Below are positions 50,672 to 58,169 of a DNA stretch of 64,000 nucleotides, piece by piece. Source of the DNA: Salinimicrobium nanhaiense (GTDB lineage: Bacteria; Bacteroidota; Bacteroidia; Flavobacteriales; Flavobacteriaceae); contig JAAVJQ010000001.1 of the NCBI GenBank assembly GCA_012038135.1, positions 1 through 64,000 on the forward strand, given 5' to 3'. The position numbers were made by a program, and so were the translations under genes. Position 1 is the stretch's first letter, and every line of letters starts with the position of its first letter. The notes under the pieces are model-generated. The model ran no database searches. It was not told the origin of the DNA and saw only the letters and a program-made list of their open reading frames with translations.

Positions 50672-50693
50672 TTTCCACAACTCTTTGTGGAAA
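50672..50693 (-). terminator. Hairpin after pcrB
   Basis: tttccacaa (50672-50680) and ttgtggaaa (50685-50693) form a perfect 9-bp stem with a 4-nt loop, 23 bp beyond the pcrB stop; the T-tract is weak. Confidence 0.5.
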
Positions 50694-50715
50694 CTCACCA
50701 CAAAAAGAACGTCAG

Positions 50716-51420
50716 TTACAAAGTCAGGCCTTGTTCAAAAGCAGTTCCTATCACCACAAGATCTGCACCCGCATTCCACGCTGCCTCTAATTGTTGGACA
50801 TTCCTGATGCCGCCACCTACGATAAGCGGGAGCCGCGTTGCCTCCTTTACTTCTGAAATTATTTTGGGATCTACAGGATGAAGAGCTCCGCTTCCGGCTT
50901 CCAGGTAGATAAGTTGCTTTCCTGAATATTTTCCGGCTAAAGCAGTATCCACGATATATCCGGATTCTTTTTGACACAAAGGTGCAGTTCCACTCACCCG
51001 TTGCACCGCGCATTCCCTTCCGCCATCGATGAGCAAATAACCCGTGGGAATAATTTCCAAACCGCTATTCTTCAGTAAAGCCACAGACCTCACCTGCTGA
51101 CCAATGAGATATTCGGGATTTCTGCCCGAGAGCAGGCTCAAAAAGAGTAGCGCATCTGCCGAATTGGATATTTGTTGATGATCTCCGGGAAAAAGCACAA
51201 GGGGCAGGAAAGTTTCAGCCTTTATGGTTTTAACACAGCTCTCCATTTCTTCGGAAGTAACTGTGCTCCCTCCAATGAAAATATGGGTGGTAAAAGATGG
51301 CAGCTTCCGAAGAAAATCTGAAGCCGTCGCGGGATCAAATTTTTCAGGATCTATAAGTACAGCCAGTTGTTTTTTTCCGGCTTTTTCGGCTTCGATAAAA
51401 TTCCGCAGCACGTGCTTCAT
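50716..51420 (-). CDS. pcrB: Geranylgeranylglyceryl/heptaprenylglyceryl phosphate synthase
   Basis: A 234-residue TIM-barrel prenyltransferase that links a polyprenyl diphosphate to sn-glycerol-1-phosphate. LAVLIDPEKFD near 19-29, FIGGSTVTSEE, LVLFPGDHQQIS, and YLEAGSGALHPV...LIVGGGIRN plus VVIGTAFEQ (phosphate-binding loop) are present. Bacteroidota members form a group whose lipid product is still debated. The ATG at 51420 overlaps the preceding stop (TGATG), so it is coupled to the phosphopantetheinyl transferase gene. Confidence 0.93.
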   Translation of the reverse strand: MKHVLRNFIEAEKAGKKQLAVLIDPEKFDPATASDFLRKLPSFTTHIFIGGSTVTSEEMESCVKTIKAETFLPLVLFPGDHQQISNSADALLFLSLLSGRNPEYLIGQQVRSVALLKNSGLEIIPTGYLLIDGGRECAVQRVSGTAPLCQKESGYIVDTALAGKYSGKQLIYLEAGSGALHPVDPKIISEVKEATRLPLIVGGGIRNVQQLEAAWNAGADLVVIGTAFEQGLTL

Positions 51421-52064
51421 CAAGCAGGAGTTTCTACTTTTCTAAGGGTATAAACACAGGTGAAGCCTTCAAATTCCAGGAATTCAAATTCATACCAGCT
51501 GGTTTGGCCGTTGAAATTTATCTTACCTGTCGTCCTGTTATCGTCAAAATCAAAGTCGGAAATATTAATATGCTGCAAAAAGCTCACTTTTGGCTGGGCG
51601 TATAGCTTGTAAACTGCCTCTTTGGCGCCCCAAACTATGGTTAATTTTCTTACCAGCGCATCTGTATTGGCCAGGGTTCTGTATTCTTCAATAGGAGTGA
51701 ATTTATGAGCGATCAATAGGATCTTTTCCCGCTGCATCTCTATATCGATCCCTACTTCCCGGTCACTGATAATAATACCCGAAAAGCTGAAAGAATGCGT
51801 TATGGAAATATATTTTCCATCCTTAAGATGTGGCTTGCCTTGATCATCATAAAAAAGATCCCGGTCTGTATATCCCTCTTGTGCAAGCAGATGCCGCACA
51901 CTTAAGAATCCCCTTCTGTGAATATCGCTTTTCATCCCCGCAACTCTTTCCCGGCAAACTTCTGTAAGCTCCATCCCCTCGTTAAGCACATCATAAGGCT
52001 CTTCTATCTTCCAAATGAGGACTTTAGTTGCGGGATTTATTGTTATTCTTTTGTAAAGGGGCAT
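51420..52064 (-). CDS. 4'-phosphopantetheinyl transferase superfamily protein
   Basis: A 214-residue Sfp-type transferase that would activate carrier proteins from CoA. The Mg-binding motif is VGIDIEMQRE near 125, and the second is WGAKEAVYKLYAQPK near 166; KGKPHL-like DDQGKPHLKDGKYISITHSFSF is the P-loop/CoA region. No carrier-protein genes are near. It is first in a two-gene unit with pcrB. Confidence 0.9.
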   Translation of the reverse strand: MPLYKRITINPATKVLIWKIEEPYDVLNEGMELTEVCRERVAGMKSDIHRRGFLSVRHLLAQEGYTDRDLFYDDQGKPHLKDGKYISITHSFSFSGIIISDREVGIDIEMQREKILLIAHKFTPIEEYRTLANTDALVRKLTIVWGAKEAVYKLYAQPKVSFLQHINISDFDFDDNRTTGKINFNGQTSWYEFEFLEFEGFTCVYTLRKVETPA

Positions 52065-52085
52065 AATAAACTCTTAGATATTCTG

Positions 52086-52093
52086 TATTTTTG
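52086..52093 (+). promoter_or_regulatory. Promoter -7 box of ahcY
   Basis: TATTTTTG matches TAnnTTTG exactly, 33 bp before the ahcY ATG. Confidence 0.6.
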
Positions 52094-52126
52094 CACTCTT
52101 GAAAATACGAAATCAAATATAATAAT

Positions 52127-53443
52127 ATGTCAACGAAAACGGTACCCTATACCAAGTATAAAGTAAAAGATATTTCCCTTGCAGAATGGGGGAGAAAAGA
52201 AATAGAACTGGCCGAGGCCGAAATGCCGGGGCTAATGTCCCTGCGTGAAGAATATGGAGCAGAACAGCCTTTAAAAGGTGCCCGTATTGCAGGTTGTCTT
52301 CACATGACTATCCAAACTGCAGTACTCATTGAAACTTTAGTCGCTCTTGGCGCTGAAGTTACATGGAGTTCCTGTAATATTTTCTCTACTCAGGACCAGG
52401 CTGCCGCGGCGATCGCTGCTGCAGGGATTCCGGTTTATGCGTGGAAAGGAATGAATGCAGAAGAATTTGACTGGTGTATTGAGCAAACGCTCTTCTTTGG
52501 AGAAGATCGTAAGCCGCTTAACATGATCCTGGACGATGGAGGTGACCTTACCAATATGGTGCTGGATAAATATCCTGAACTTGCTGAAGGTGTAAAAGGT
52601 CTTTCTGAAGAAACCACTACCGGTGTTCACAGGCTTTATGAGCGCATGAAAAACGGAACACTCCCAATGCCTGCCATTAACGTAAACGACTCTGTGACCA
52701 AGTCTAAATTCGACAACAAATACGGGTGTAGAGAAAGTGCTGTAGATGCAATTCGTCGTGCCACAGATGTGATGCTTGCCGGTAAAAGAGTTGTGGTTTG
52801 TGGTTATGGTGACGTAGGTAAAGGTACTGCTGCATCCTTTAGAGGAGCGGGATCTATTGTTACCGTTACCGAGATCGACCCAATTTGTGCACTACAGGCT
52901 GCAATGGACGGGTTTGAAGTGAAGAAACTTGAAACTGTGCTTCCAAAAGCAGACATCGTTATCACCACTACCGGAAATAAGGACATCGTTCGGGCCGAGC
53001 ACTTCAAGGCAATGAAAGATAAGACCATTGTGGCCAATATTGGTCACTTCGATAACGAGATCCAAGTGGCCTGGCTGAATGATAACTACGGAAACTCCAA
53101 AATTGAGATCAAACCTCAGGTAGACAAGTACACCATCGACGGAAAAGACATCATTCTTCTTGCTGAAGGCCGATTGGTTAACCTTGGGTGTGCTACCGGT
53201 CATCCAAGTTTTGTGATGAGTAACTCATTTACAAACCAGACCCTTGCCCAGATCGAACTTTGGAAGAACACAGACCAGTATGAAAACAAAGTTTACATGC
53301 TACCGAAGCATCTTGATGAAAAAGTTGCTGCCCTTCACCTTGAGAAAATTGGTGTAGAGCTTACAGAGCTTTCACAGGAACAAGCCGAATATATTGGAGT
53401 AACTGTTGAAGGTCCCTTTAAACCGGAATATTATAGATATTAG
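52127..53443 (+). CDS. ahcY: Adenosylhomocysteinase
   Basis: A 438-residue NAD-dependent enzyme hydrolysing S-adenosylhomocysteine to adenosine and homocysteine in the methylation cycle. [33 protein letters not shown], the NAD-binding [17 protein letters not shown], and the C-terminal [20 protein letters not shown] and FKPEYYRY ending are diagnostic. Monocistronic, with a terminator downstream. No SAH riboswitch is recognisable upstream. Confidence 0.98.
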   Translation: MSTKTVPYTKYKVKDISLAEWGRKEIELAEAEMPGLMSLREEYGAEQPLKGARIAGCLHMTIQTAVLIETLVALGAEVTWSSCNIFSTQDQAAAAIAAAGIPVYAWKGMNAEEFDWCIEQTLFFGEDRKPLNMILDDGGDLTNMVLDKYPELAEGVKGLSEETTTGVHRLYERMKNGTLPMPAINVNDSVTKSKFDNKYGCRESAVDAIRRATDVMLAGKRVVVCGYGDVGKGTAASFRGAGSIVTVTEIDPICALQAAMDGFEVKKLETVLPKADIVITTTGNKDIVRAEHFKAMKDKTIVANIGHFDNEIQVAWLNDNYGNSKIEIKPQVDKYTIDGKDIILLAEGRLVNLGCATGHPSFVMSNSFTNQTLAQIELWKNTDQYENKVYMLPKHLDEKVAALHLEKIGVELTELSQEQAEYIGVTVEGPFKPEYYRY

Positions 53444-53492
53444 ATGTGAGATGTGAACAAGGGATCTTGAATCCTCATTATTCCTTATTCAT

Positions 53493-53509
53493 TAAACCTT
53501 AAACCTTTA
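53493..53509. repeat. Heptamer tandem taaacct
   Basis: taaacct occurs at 53493-53499 and 53500-53506, followed by ttaa. It belongs to the same short-repeat type seen at 26343 and in leuS. Confidence 0.5.
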
Positions 53510-53553
53510 AAAAAATCCTCTTCAAAAATGTCATTTTTGGAGGGGATTTTTTT
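53509..53553. terminator. Terminator between ahcY and DUF2007 gene 1
   Basis: aaaaaaatcc...caaaaatg (left) and catttttg...ggattttttt (right) pair with few mismatches; T-runs occur on both strands and the stem serves convergent genes. Confidence 0.8.
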
Positions 53554-53770
53554 ATGAGAATCCGTGTGCTTTGAGGACAGCGGTAGCCTGCTCTTGTTTG
53601 TCTTCGGGAACCTGAATGCGCATTCCGGAGATTCCTAAACCGGCAATACCCGATGCACTGTCTGTAGCCATATCGGGAGCCACGTATTGAATGTCGTGCT
53701 CTTCCAGGAGATTTCGGATTATTGCAATTTCTGAAGAATGAGTAGTATTAAAGATGGTAACGAATTTCAT
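53552..53770 (-). CDS. DUF2007 small protein 1
   Basis: A 72-residue soluble protein fitting DUF2007 (FVTIFNTTHSSEIAIIRNLLEEHDIQYVAPDMA and IRVPEDKQEQATAVLKAHGF-type end). The family has a small alpha/beta fold with unknown role. It is one of three DUF2007 genes within 1.7 kb on the same strand. A promoter box TACTTTTG (minus) is at 53814-53821. Confidence 0.85.
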   Translation of the reverse strand: MKFVTIFNTTHSSEIAIIRNLLEEHDIQYVAPDMATDSASGIAGLGISGMRIQVPEDKQEQATAVLKAHGFS

Positions 53771-53813
53771 TTCAGGAGTTTTAGAGGATTCCTTTCCAAG
53801 ATATAAAATTCTT

Positions 53814-53821
53814 CAAAAGTA
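53814..53821 (-). promoter_or_regulatory. Promoter -7 box of DUF2007 gene 1
   Basis: Minus strand TACTTTTG, exact TAnnTTTG, 43 bp before the ATG. Confidence 0.5.
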
Positions 53822-53830
53822 GAAGGCATA

Positions 53831-53859
53831 AAAAAACCTCCGGAAATTCCGAAGGTTTT
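53831..53859 (-). terminator. Terminator of DUF3332 gene
   Basis: aaaacctccgga and tccgaaggtttt pair (one mismatch); the T-tract lies on the minus-strand side. Confidence 0.8.
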
Positions 53860-53879
53860 GAAACAGGATCTAATTTGAT

Positions 53880-54458
53880 TTATTTAGCACTGGCGAGCAT
53901 GCATTCTTCGTAAAGAGCAATTTTACCATTTAGCACTGCCAAACCTTCCTCTCTGGAAGCATCATTTGTGATTCTTACTTCTTCTCCATCTGGCAGGTAA
54001 ACGATGTAAAAACCTTCTTCATAAGAAGCCAGCTTGATCTTTTCTCCGTCTTTTACGGCATTCCAGGAGCTATCTGAAGGATCAAAAACCATTTTGAGCT
54101 CATTTCCTACTCTCTCTCCGGAAAGGACCTTGATCCTGATCTCATTTTTGGATGCGATCATTTCATACTTCACTCCATCTTTTTCAATAAGCTGCTTTTC
54201 AACTTCACCTTCATTCATTGCGACAGGATTAGAGCCCGTCCAGAATTCCACCAGGTTAAAGATGAGCACATCTCCTGCATAAAAAAGTGGATAAATAGGG
54301 ATGATATGAAGTCCCCAAAAAATGGCATTATTGACATACTTATTGTCAGAAGCGTCCTCGTTCCAGTCTTTTAGATTATTCCAGGCATTGAACGACCCGA
54401 GGCAGCTGGTGCTTAAAAAGGCAAGAGACATAACAGCACATAAAAGTAATTTTCTCAT
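53880..54458 (-). CDS. DUF3332 lipoprotein
   Basis: A 192-residue protein with a lipoprotein signal (STSCLGSF, Cys near 19), then the DUF3332 signature SFNAWNNLKDWNEDASDNKYVN and LVEFWTGSNP. A hydrophobic stretch (about 48-70) may touch the membrane. The C-terminal half is strand-rich (IRIKVLSGERVGNELKMVFD). Function unknown; similar proteins are found across Bacteroidota. It sits between DUF2007 genes. Confidence 0.85.
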   Translation of the reverse strand: MRKLLLCAVMSLAFLSTSCLGSFNAWNNLKDWNEDASDNKYVNNAIFWGLHIIPIYPLFYAGDVLIFNLVEFWTGSNPVAMNEGEVEKQLIEKDGVKYEMIASKNEIRIKVLSGERVGNELKMVFDPSDSSWNAVKDGEKIKLASYEEGFYIVYLPDGEEVRITNDASREEGLAVLNGKIALYEECMLASAK

Positions 54459-54574
54459 AATATTTTTAGTTTAAGGTTAGACCTATCAAGGTAGTGAAAA
54501 AAGAAAAACGGAATTAGAAGGGAACCATTAAAATATGGACATAAATCCTATTACAATAGAAACCATAAAATGAC

Positions 54575-54892
54575 CTAAGGATTTAAAAAGAAATTGATGA
54601 AAAATGATGCTGTTATGATAGCAAGAAGTGCAATTACCAGCCATAACCAGAATCTGGCCATGGAAACAGAACCGGGAGAGTCAGCAGAGTCGGAAAGAAA
54701 TCCGTTTTCTTTAAGTAAAGTCAGTGCTCTTGATTCGTCGCTGTTCTTCACCTGCACTTTCACTTCCGAAGGAAAACCGGCAGGATTAGATGCTTCCAGA
54801 ATACGATAGTCAATATTGTTCTGCTCAAGTATCCCTTTAAGGAGAATGATCTGGTTTTGCCTGGCAGTGCGGTAAATTGTTGAATAGCTCAT
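54575..54892 (-). CDS. DUF2007 protein 2 with C-terminal membrane helix
   Basis: A 105-residue protein: a DUF2007 domain (about 1-70, TIYRTARQNQIILLKGILEQNNIDYRI and VKNSDESRALTLLKENGF) and a C-terminal hydrophobic helix (about 81-101). It is tail-anchored by appearance. It follows DUF2007 gene 3 by 27 bp, on the same strand. Confidence 0.82.
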   Translation of the reverse strand: MSYSTIYRTARQNQIILLKGILEQNNIDYRILEASNPAGFPSEVKVQVKNSDESRALTLLKENGFLSDSADSPGSVSMARFWLWLVIALLAIITASFFINFFLNP

Positions 54893-54919
54893 CCACGATC
54901 AATTTAATATTGAAGAAGT

Positions 54920-55243
54920 TTATTCTACATTCATGAACCAGGTAATCACTATTGCCACTATGACTAAAATTAGCAGAGCCAAAAAGACAAGAATTAGTTT
55001 TTTGGATTTGACGCGCCTGGTACGGGAGTGATGTTGAACGGCAATAAAACCGGATTGATCAAGAAGTTCCCGGGCTTTTTCCCTGTCATCTGCGGCCACA
55101 AGGATCCTCTTCTGTAAAGGCTTGCCTGTATCGCCCGTAGGCACGGTGTGTACTTCATAATTCAACCCCTCCCCGCGGAAAAGATCTTCAAGAATTGAGA
55201 TCTCATTGTCATCTTGAGTGGAATAAATGCTAATGAATTCCAT
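54920..55243 (-). CDS. DUF2007 protein 3 with C-terminal membrane helix
   Basis: A 107-residue protein of the same plan: DUF2007 domain (about 1-70, ISIYSTQDDNEISILEDLFRGEGL and VAADDREKARELLDQSGF), a basic stretch (HSRTRRVKSKK), then a C-terminal helix (about 83-103). Paralogue of the two neighbours; the pair 3-2 is probably one transcript. Confidence 0.82.
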   Translation of the reverse strand: MEFISIYSTQDDNEISILEDLFRGEGLNYEVHTVPTGDTGKPLQKRILVAADDREKARELLDQSGFIAVQHHSRTRRVKSKKLILVFLALLILVIVAIVITWFMNVE

Positions 55244-55276
55244 GGTATTGAATATTAGGTACCTATAAAAATAAAG

Positions 55277-55305
55277 AAACCCTTCCGAATAAAATCCGAA
55301 AGGGT
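55277..55305 (-). terminator. Terminator of rplU-rpmA
   Basis: acccttccgaat and atccgaaagggt form a stem with G-U pairs just after the rpmA stop, with T-rich sequence on the minus side. Confidence 0.75.
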
Positions 55306-55329
55306 CAAATATCTAGTAGAAAAGATCTC

Positions 55330-55590
55330 TTAAGCCTGGAACGGTTCGATAGAAACGTAAGACTTATTGTCTTTCTTCTTAGTGAATTTTACAATACCGT
55401 CTACTCTGGCATGTAAAGTATGGTCTTTTCCTGCATACACATTCTCACCTGGATTGTGTGCAGTACCTCTTTGTCTAACGATGATGTTCCCTGCAGTGGC
55501 AGCTTGTCCTCCAAAGATCTTCACACCTAAGCGTTTTGATTCAGATTCTCTACCGTTCTTGGAACTACCAACTCCTTTTTTGTGAGCCAT
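55330..55590 (-). CDS. rpmA: 50S ribosomal protein L27
   Basis: An 86-residue L27 starting [22 protein letters not shown] and containing [19 protein letters not shown]. It contacts the peptidyl-transferase centre. There is no N-terminal extension needing cleavage. It follows rplU by 27 bp. Confidence 0.98.
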   Translation of the reverse strand: MAHKKGVGSSKNGRESESKRLGVKIFGGQAATAGNIIVRQRGTAHNPGENVYAGKDHTLHARVDGIVKFTKKKDNKSYVSIEPFQA

Positions 55591-55617
55591 TTTATTTTCG
55601 TTTTTGCAGTTAAACTT

Positions 55618-56106
55618 CTAGCTTAAAGCAGCTATTAATTCGGCTTTTTTCATAGAAGAGTATCCTTCAAGACCTCTTTCTTTTGCCATTTCTCTTAGTT
55701 CAGCAACTGTGTTGTTGTTAAGATCATTGTTTGCAGCCTCTTCTTTTTTGTTAGATTTTGGCTCCTCTTTCTTAGCTGAAGTTGCTTTTTTACCATTAAC
55801 CGAAATTCCTTCAATAGAAATTTCTGTTAGTGCCTGGCGGTGACCATTCTTAACACGGTAACCTTTTCTTCTCTTCTTTTTGAAAACAATAACTTTGTCT
55901 CCTTTAAGGTGCCTGGTGATCTTTGCGTCCACCAAAGCTCCTTCTATAGCGGGGGCGCCAAGAGTAATGTTGTCACCGTCACCTGTAAGAAGAACTTTAT
56001 CGAAAGAAACACTGTCTCCTTCTTCTCCTGCAAGCCTGTGAACAAACACCTTCTGGTCTTTTGCAACTTTAAATTGCTGCCCTGCTATCTCTACAATTGC
56101 GTACAT
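55618..56106 (-). CDS. rplU: 50S ribosomal protein L21 with C-terminal Rho-N/SAP-like extension
   Basis: A 162-residue protein. The first 100 residues are normal L21 ([46 protein letters not shown]). A Lys/Glu-rich linker follows, and the end ([31 protein letters not shown]) resembles a Rho_N/SAP helix-extended-loop-helix nucleic-acid-binding motif (text shown in parts). Normal L21 is about 100-105 residues, so this is a fusion. It heads rplU-rpmA with a strong promoter. Confidence 0.95.
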   Translation of the reverse strand: MYAIVEIAGQQFKVAKDQKVFVHRLAGEEGDSVSFDKVLLTGDGDNITLGAPAIEGALVDAKITRHLKGDKVIVFKKKRRKGYRVKNGHRQALTEISIEGISVNGKKATSAKKEEPKSNKKEEAANNDLNNNTVAELREMAKERGLEGYSSMKKAELIAALS

Positions 56107-56160
56107 AGCGTCTTTAATTAAGGGTTTACGTTCTCGCCCCGAGTTTTTTCAAGGCGGGTG

Positions 56161-56190
56161 CAAATATACTCCTAATTAATTAATTTGCAA
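56161..56190 (-). promoter_or_regulatory. Promoter of rplU-rpmA
   Basis: On the minus strand TTG (56190-56188), a 19-bp spacer and TATATTTG (56168-56161) match the Bacteroidota -33/-7 consensus. The leader is about 50 nt and can form a small ctcg-ggg-cgag stem. Confidence 0.75.
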
Positions 56191-56199
56191 AGGCTTTAA

Positions 56200-56664
56200 T
56201 TAATATGTATGTTTTCTACCTTCAGAGGTATTCCAGGAGGGTTTATATAGCTGCATAATAGATAGCGTTACTACCAGAGAAGTGGCAAAACCCATTAGGG
56301 CAACAGTAAAGACAAGCATTCCCATATTTACAAACCAGTCGGTTTCCCACATGGTGATCAATTCTTCTTCAAAACCGGGATTAAGAACGCTGGCATAAAT
56401 GGCAAAAAAAGCTGTGAAAAGTATTGTCGCGATAAAACCGGTGGTCAATCCTGCAATAAAACCTTTCTGATATTTAAATTTAGATTGCTTCTTGTCCCGA
56501 TAGGCTTTAATGGCCATAAAAATACCAATCCCGGTGATCACTAAATTAAATATACTGTAAACCGGATTTTTGTGAAGATCAAAAATCGAAAGCAGTAAAA
56601 AATAAGCGATCAATGCAACGGCAATAAATATCCCATACATTAAAGGCACAGAGGATCTTTTCAT
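56200..56664 (-). CDS. DUF4199 membrane protein
   Basis: A 154-residue protein with four membrane segments (about 7-27, 35-52, 70-95 and 115-140). The layout and the AGLTTGFIATILFTAFFAIYAS-type third segment (shortened here) match DUF4199, often found in Bacteroidota with unknown role. The frame starts at 56697, but MKRSSVPLMYG from the ATG at 56664 is the typical N-terminus. Confidence 0.82.
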   Translation of the reverse strand: MKRSSVPLMYGIFIAVALIAYFLLLSIFDLHKNPVYSIFNLVITGIGIFMAIKAYRDKKQSKFKYQKGFIAGLTTGFIATILFTAFFAIYASVLNPGFEEELITMWETDWFVNMGMLVFTVALMGFATSLVVTLSIMQLYKPSWNTSEGRKHTY

Positions 56665-56832
56665 GGAGTTGGTTTTATGGTTTTGATAAATTTCCAAAAA
56701 TTATGAGGAAATCACCCTTAAGGGCTTGTTAATTTAGTATTATGTGTATTTCATATAAATATTGACGGCAAAACCTGTAACAAAACAAGGTTAGCCGGTA
56801 CTAATATCTTGTATTAATAAAAACCTTTTAAA

Positions 56833-58155
56833 ATGATCAACAAAATTAAGTTAGCTGCCTTTGCTTTGTTCCTTGGGGTTACGGGGACTGCACAGGAAGT
56901 TGAATTTGTCCAGTACACCCTCGATAACGGGCTTGATGTTATCCTGCACCAGGATAATACTGCACCCGTGGTAACCACATCTGTAATGTACCACGTAGGG
57001 GCAAAAGATGAGAATCCTGAAAGAACAGGATTTGCACACTTCTTTGAACATCTTCTTTTTGAAGGCACAGAAAACATTGGAAAAGGAGAATGGTTCAAAA
57101 TTGTTTCTTCCAATGGAGGATCAAATAATGCCAATACTTCTGACGACCGAACTTATTATTACGAGATCTTCCCTTCTAACCAACTGGAGTTGGGACTTTG
57201 GATGGAGTCTGAAAGAATGCTTCACCCGGTCATTGACCAGCAGGGAGTTGATACTCAAAACGAGGTTGTCAAAGAAGAAAAAAGACTGCGTATTGATAAC
57301 GCACCTTATGGAAACCTTCTAACCGCAGTAAAAAAGAACCTTTTCAAAAAGCACCCTTACAGATGGTCTCCTATTGGATCTATGGAACATCTTGATGCAG
57401 CAACCCTTGAAGAATTCCGTGCTTTTAACGAAAAATTCTATGTTCCTAATAATGCTACCCTTGTAGTTGCAGGAGACATTGAGATCGAAAAAACCAAAGA
57501 ACTGATCAAATCATATTTTAGCGATATCCCGAAAGGAGCTCCTGTTGAAAAAGAAAAATTTGTGGAGGAGCCAATCACTGAAACTCTTCAGGCTACTTAT
57601 TATGATCCCAACATCCAGATCCCGGCGATCGCCCTTGCATGGAGAACTCCTTCTATGAAAGAGCGTGATGCTTATGTTCTTGACATGGTTTCCTCTGTGC
57701 TTTCTGACGGAAAATCTTCCCGCCTTTACAAGAAACTTGTGGATGACCAAAAGCAGGCTCTTCAAATTGGGGCTTTCAACCTGGCGCAGGAAGATTACGG
57801 GCAGTACGTGATCTTTGGTTTGCCTTTAGGAGAAACTTCTCTTGACACTTTGGTTGCAGAAGTTGATGAAGAGATCACAAAACTTCAGACTGAATTGATT
57901 AGCCAGAGAGAATTTGAGAAGCTTCAGAATAAATTTGAGAACAGATATGTGAATTCCAACAGCAGTGTTGCCGGGATCGCAAGTTCTCTTGCTACATACC
58001 AGCAACTTTATGGAAATACAGATCTTATCAACGAAGAAATCGACATCTACAGATCTATTACCAGAGAAGAAATTCGTGAGGTTGCAAAAAAATACCTGAA
58101 TCCAAATCAGCGCCTGGAACTGGAATATCTTCCTAAACAGGAAACTGAACAATAA
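56833..58155 (+). CDS. M16 zinc peptidase (active subunit)
   Basis: A 440-residue exported pitrilysin-family peptidase. Signal peptide ending GTAQ, then the inverted zinc motif H69-F-F-E-H73 (GFAHFFEHLLFEGTE) and the distal Glu in NEVVKEEKR near 149. The second half is the usual inactive M16_C lobe (PYRWSPIGSMEHLDAATLEEFRAF). It should pair with the following gene product, whose motif is lost, 14 bp downstream. Confidence 0.95.
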   Translation: MINKIKLAAFALFLGVTGTAQEVEFVQYTLDNGLDVILHQDNTAPVVTTSVMYHVGAKDENPERTGFAHFFEHLLFEGTENIGKGEWFKIVSSNGGSNNANTSDDRTYYYEIFPSNQLELGLWMESERMLHPVIDQQGVDTQNEVVKEEKRLRIDNAPYGNLLTAVKKNLFKKHPYRWSPIGSMEHLDAATLEEFRAFNEKFYVPNNATLVVAGDIEIEKTKELIKSYFSDIPKGAPVEKEKFVEEPITETLQATYYDPNIQIPAIALAWRTPSMKERDAYVLDMVSSVLSDGKSSRLYKKLVDDQKQALQIGAFNLAQEDYGQYVIFGLPLGETSLDTLVAEVDEEITKLQTELISQREFEKLQNKFENRYVNSNSSVAGIASSLATYQQLYGNTDLINEEIDIYRSITREEIREVAKKYLNPNQRLELEYLPKQETEQ

Positions 58156-58169
58156 AAATTTAAATCAAG

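Noticed and set aside
50672..50693. Two inverted ttttccaca-like sequences resembling DnaA boxes
   Set aside because: They are the arms of a hairpin right after the pcrB stop codon. There is no cluster of further boxes, no AT-rich unwinding region and no dnaA or dnaN nearby.
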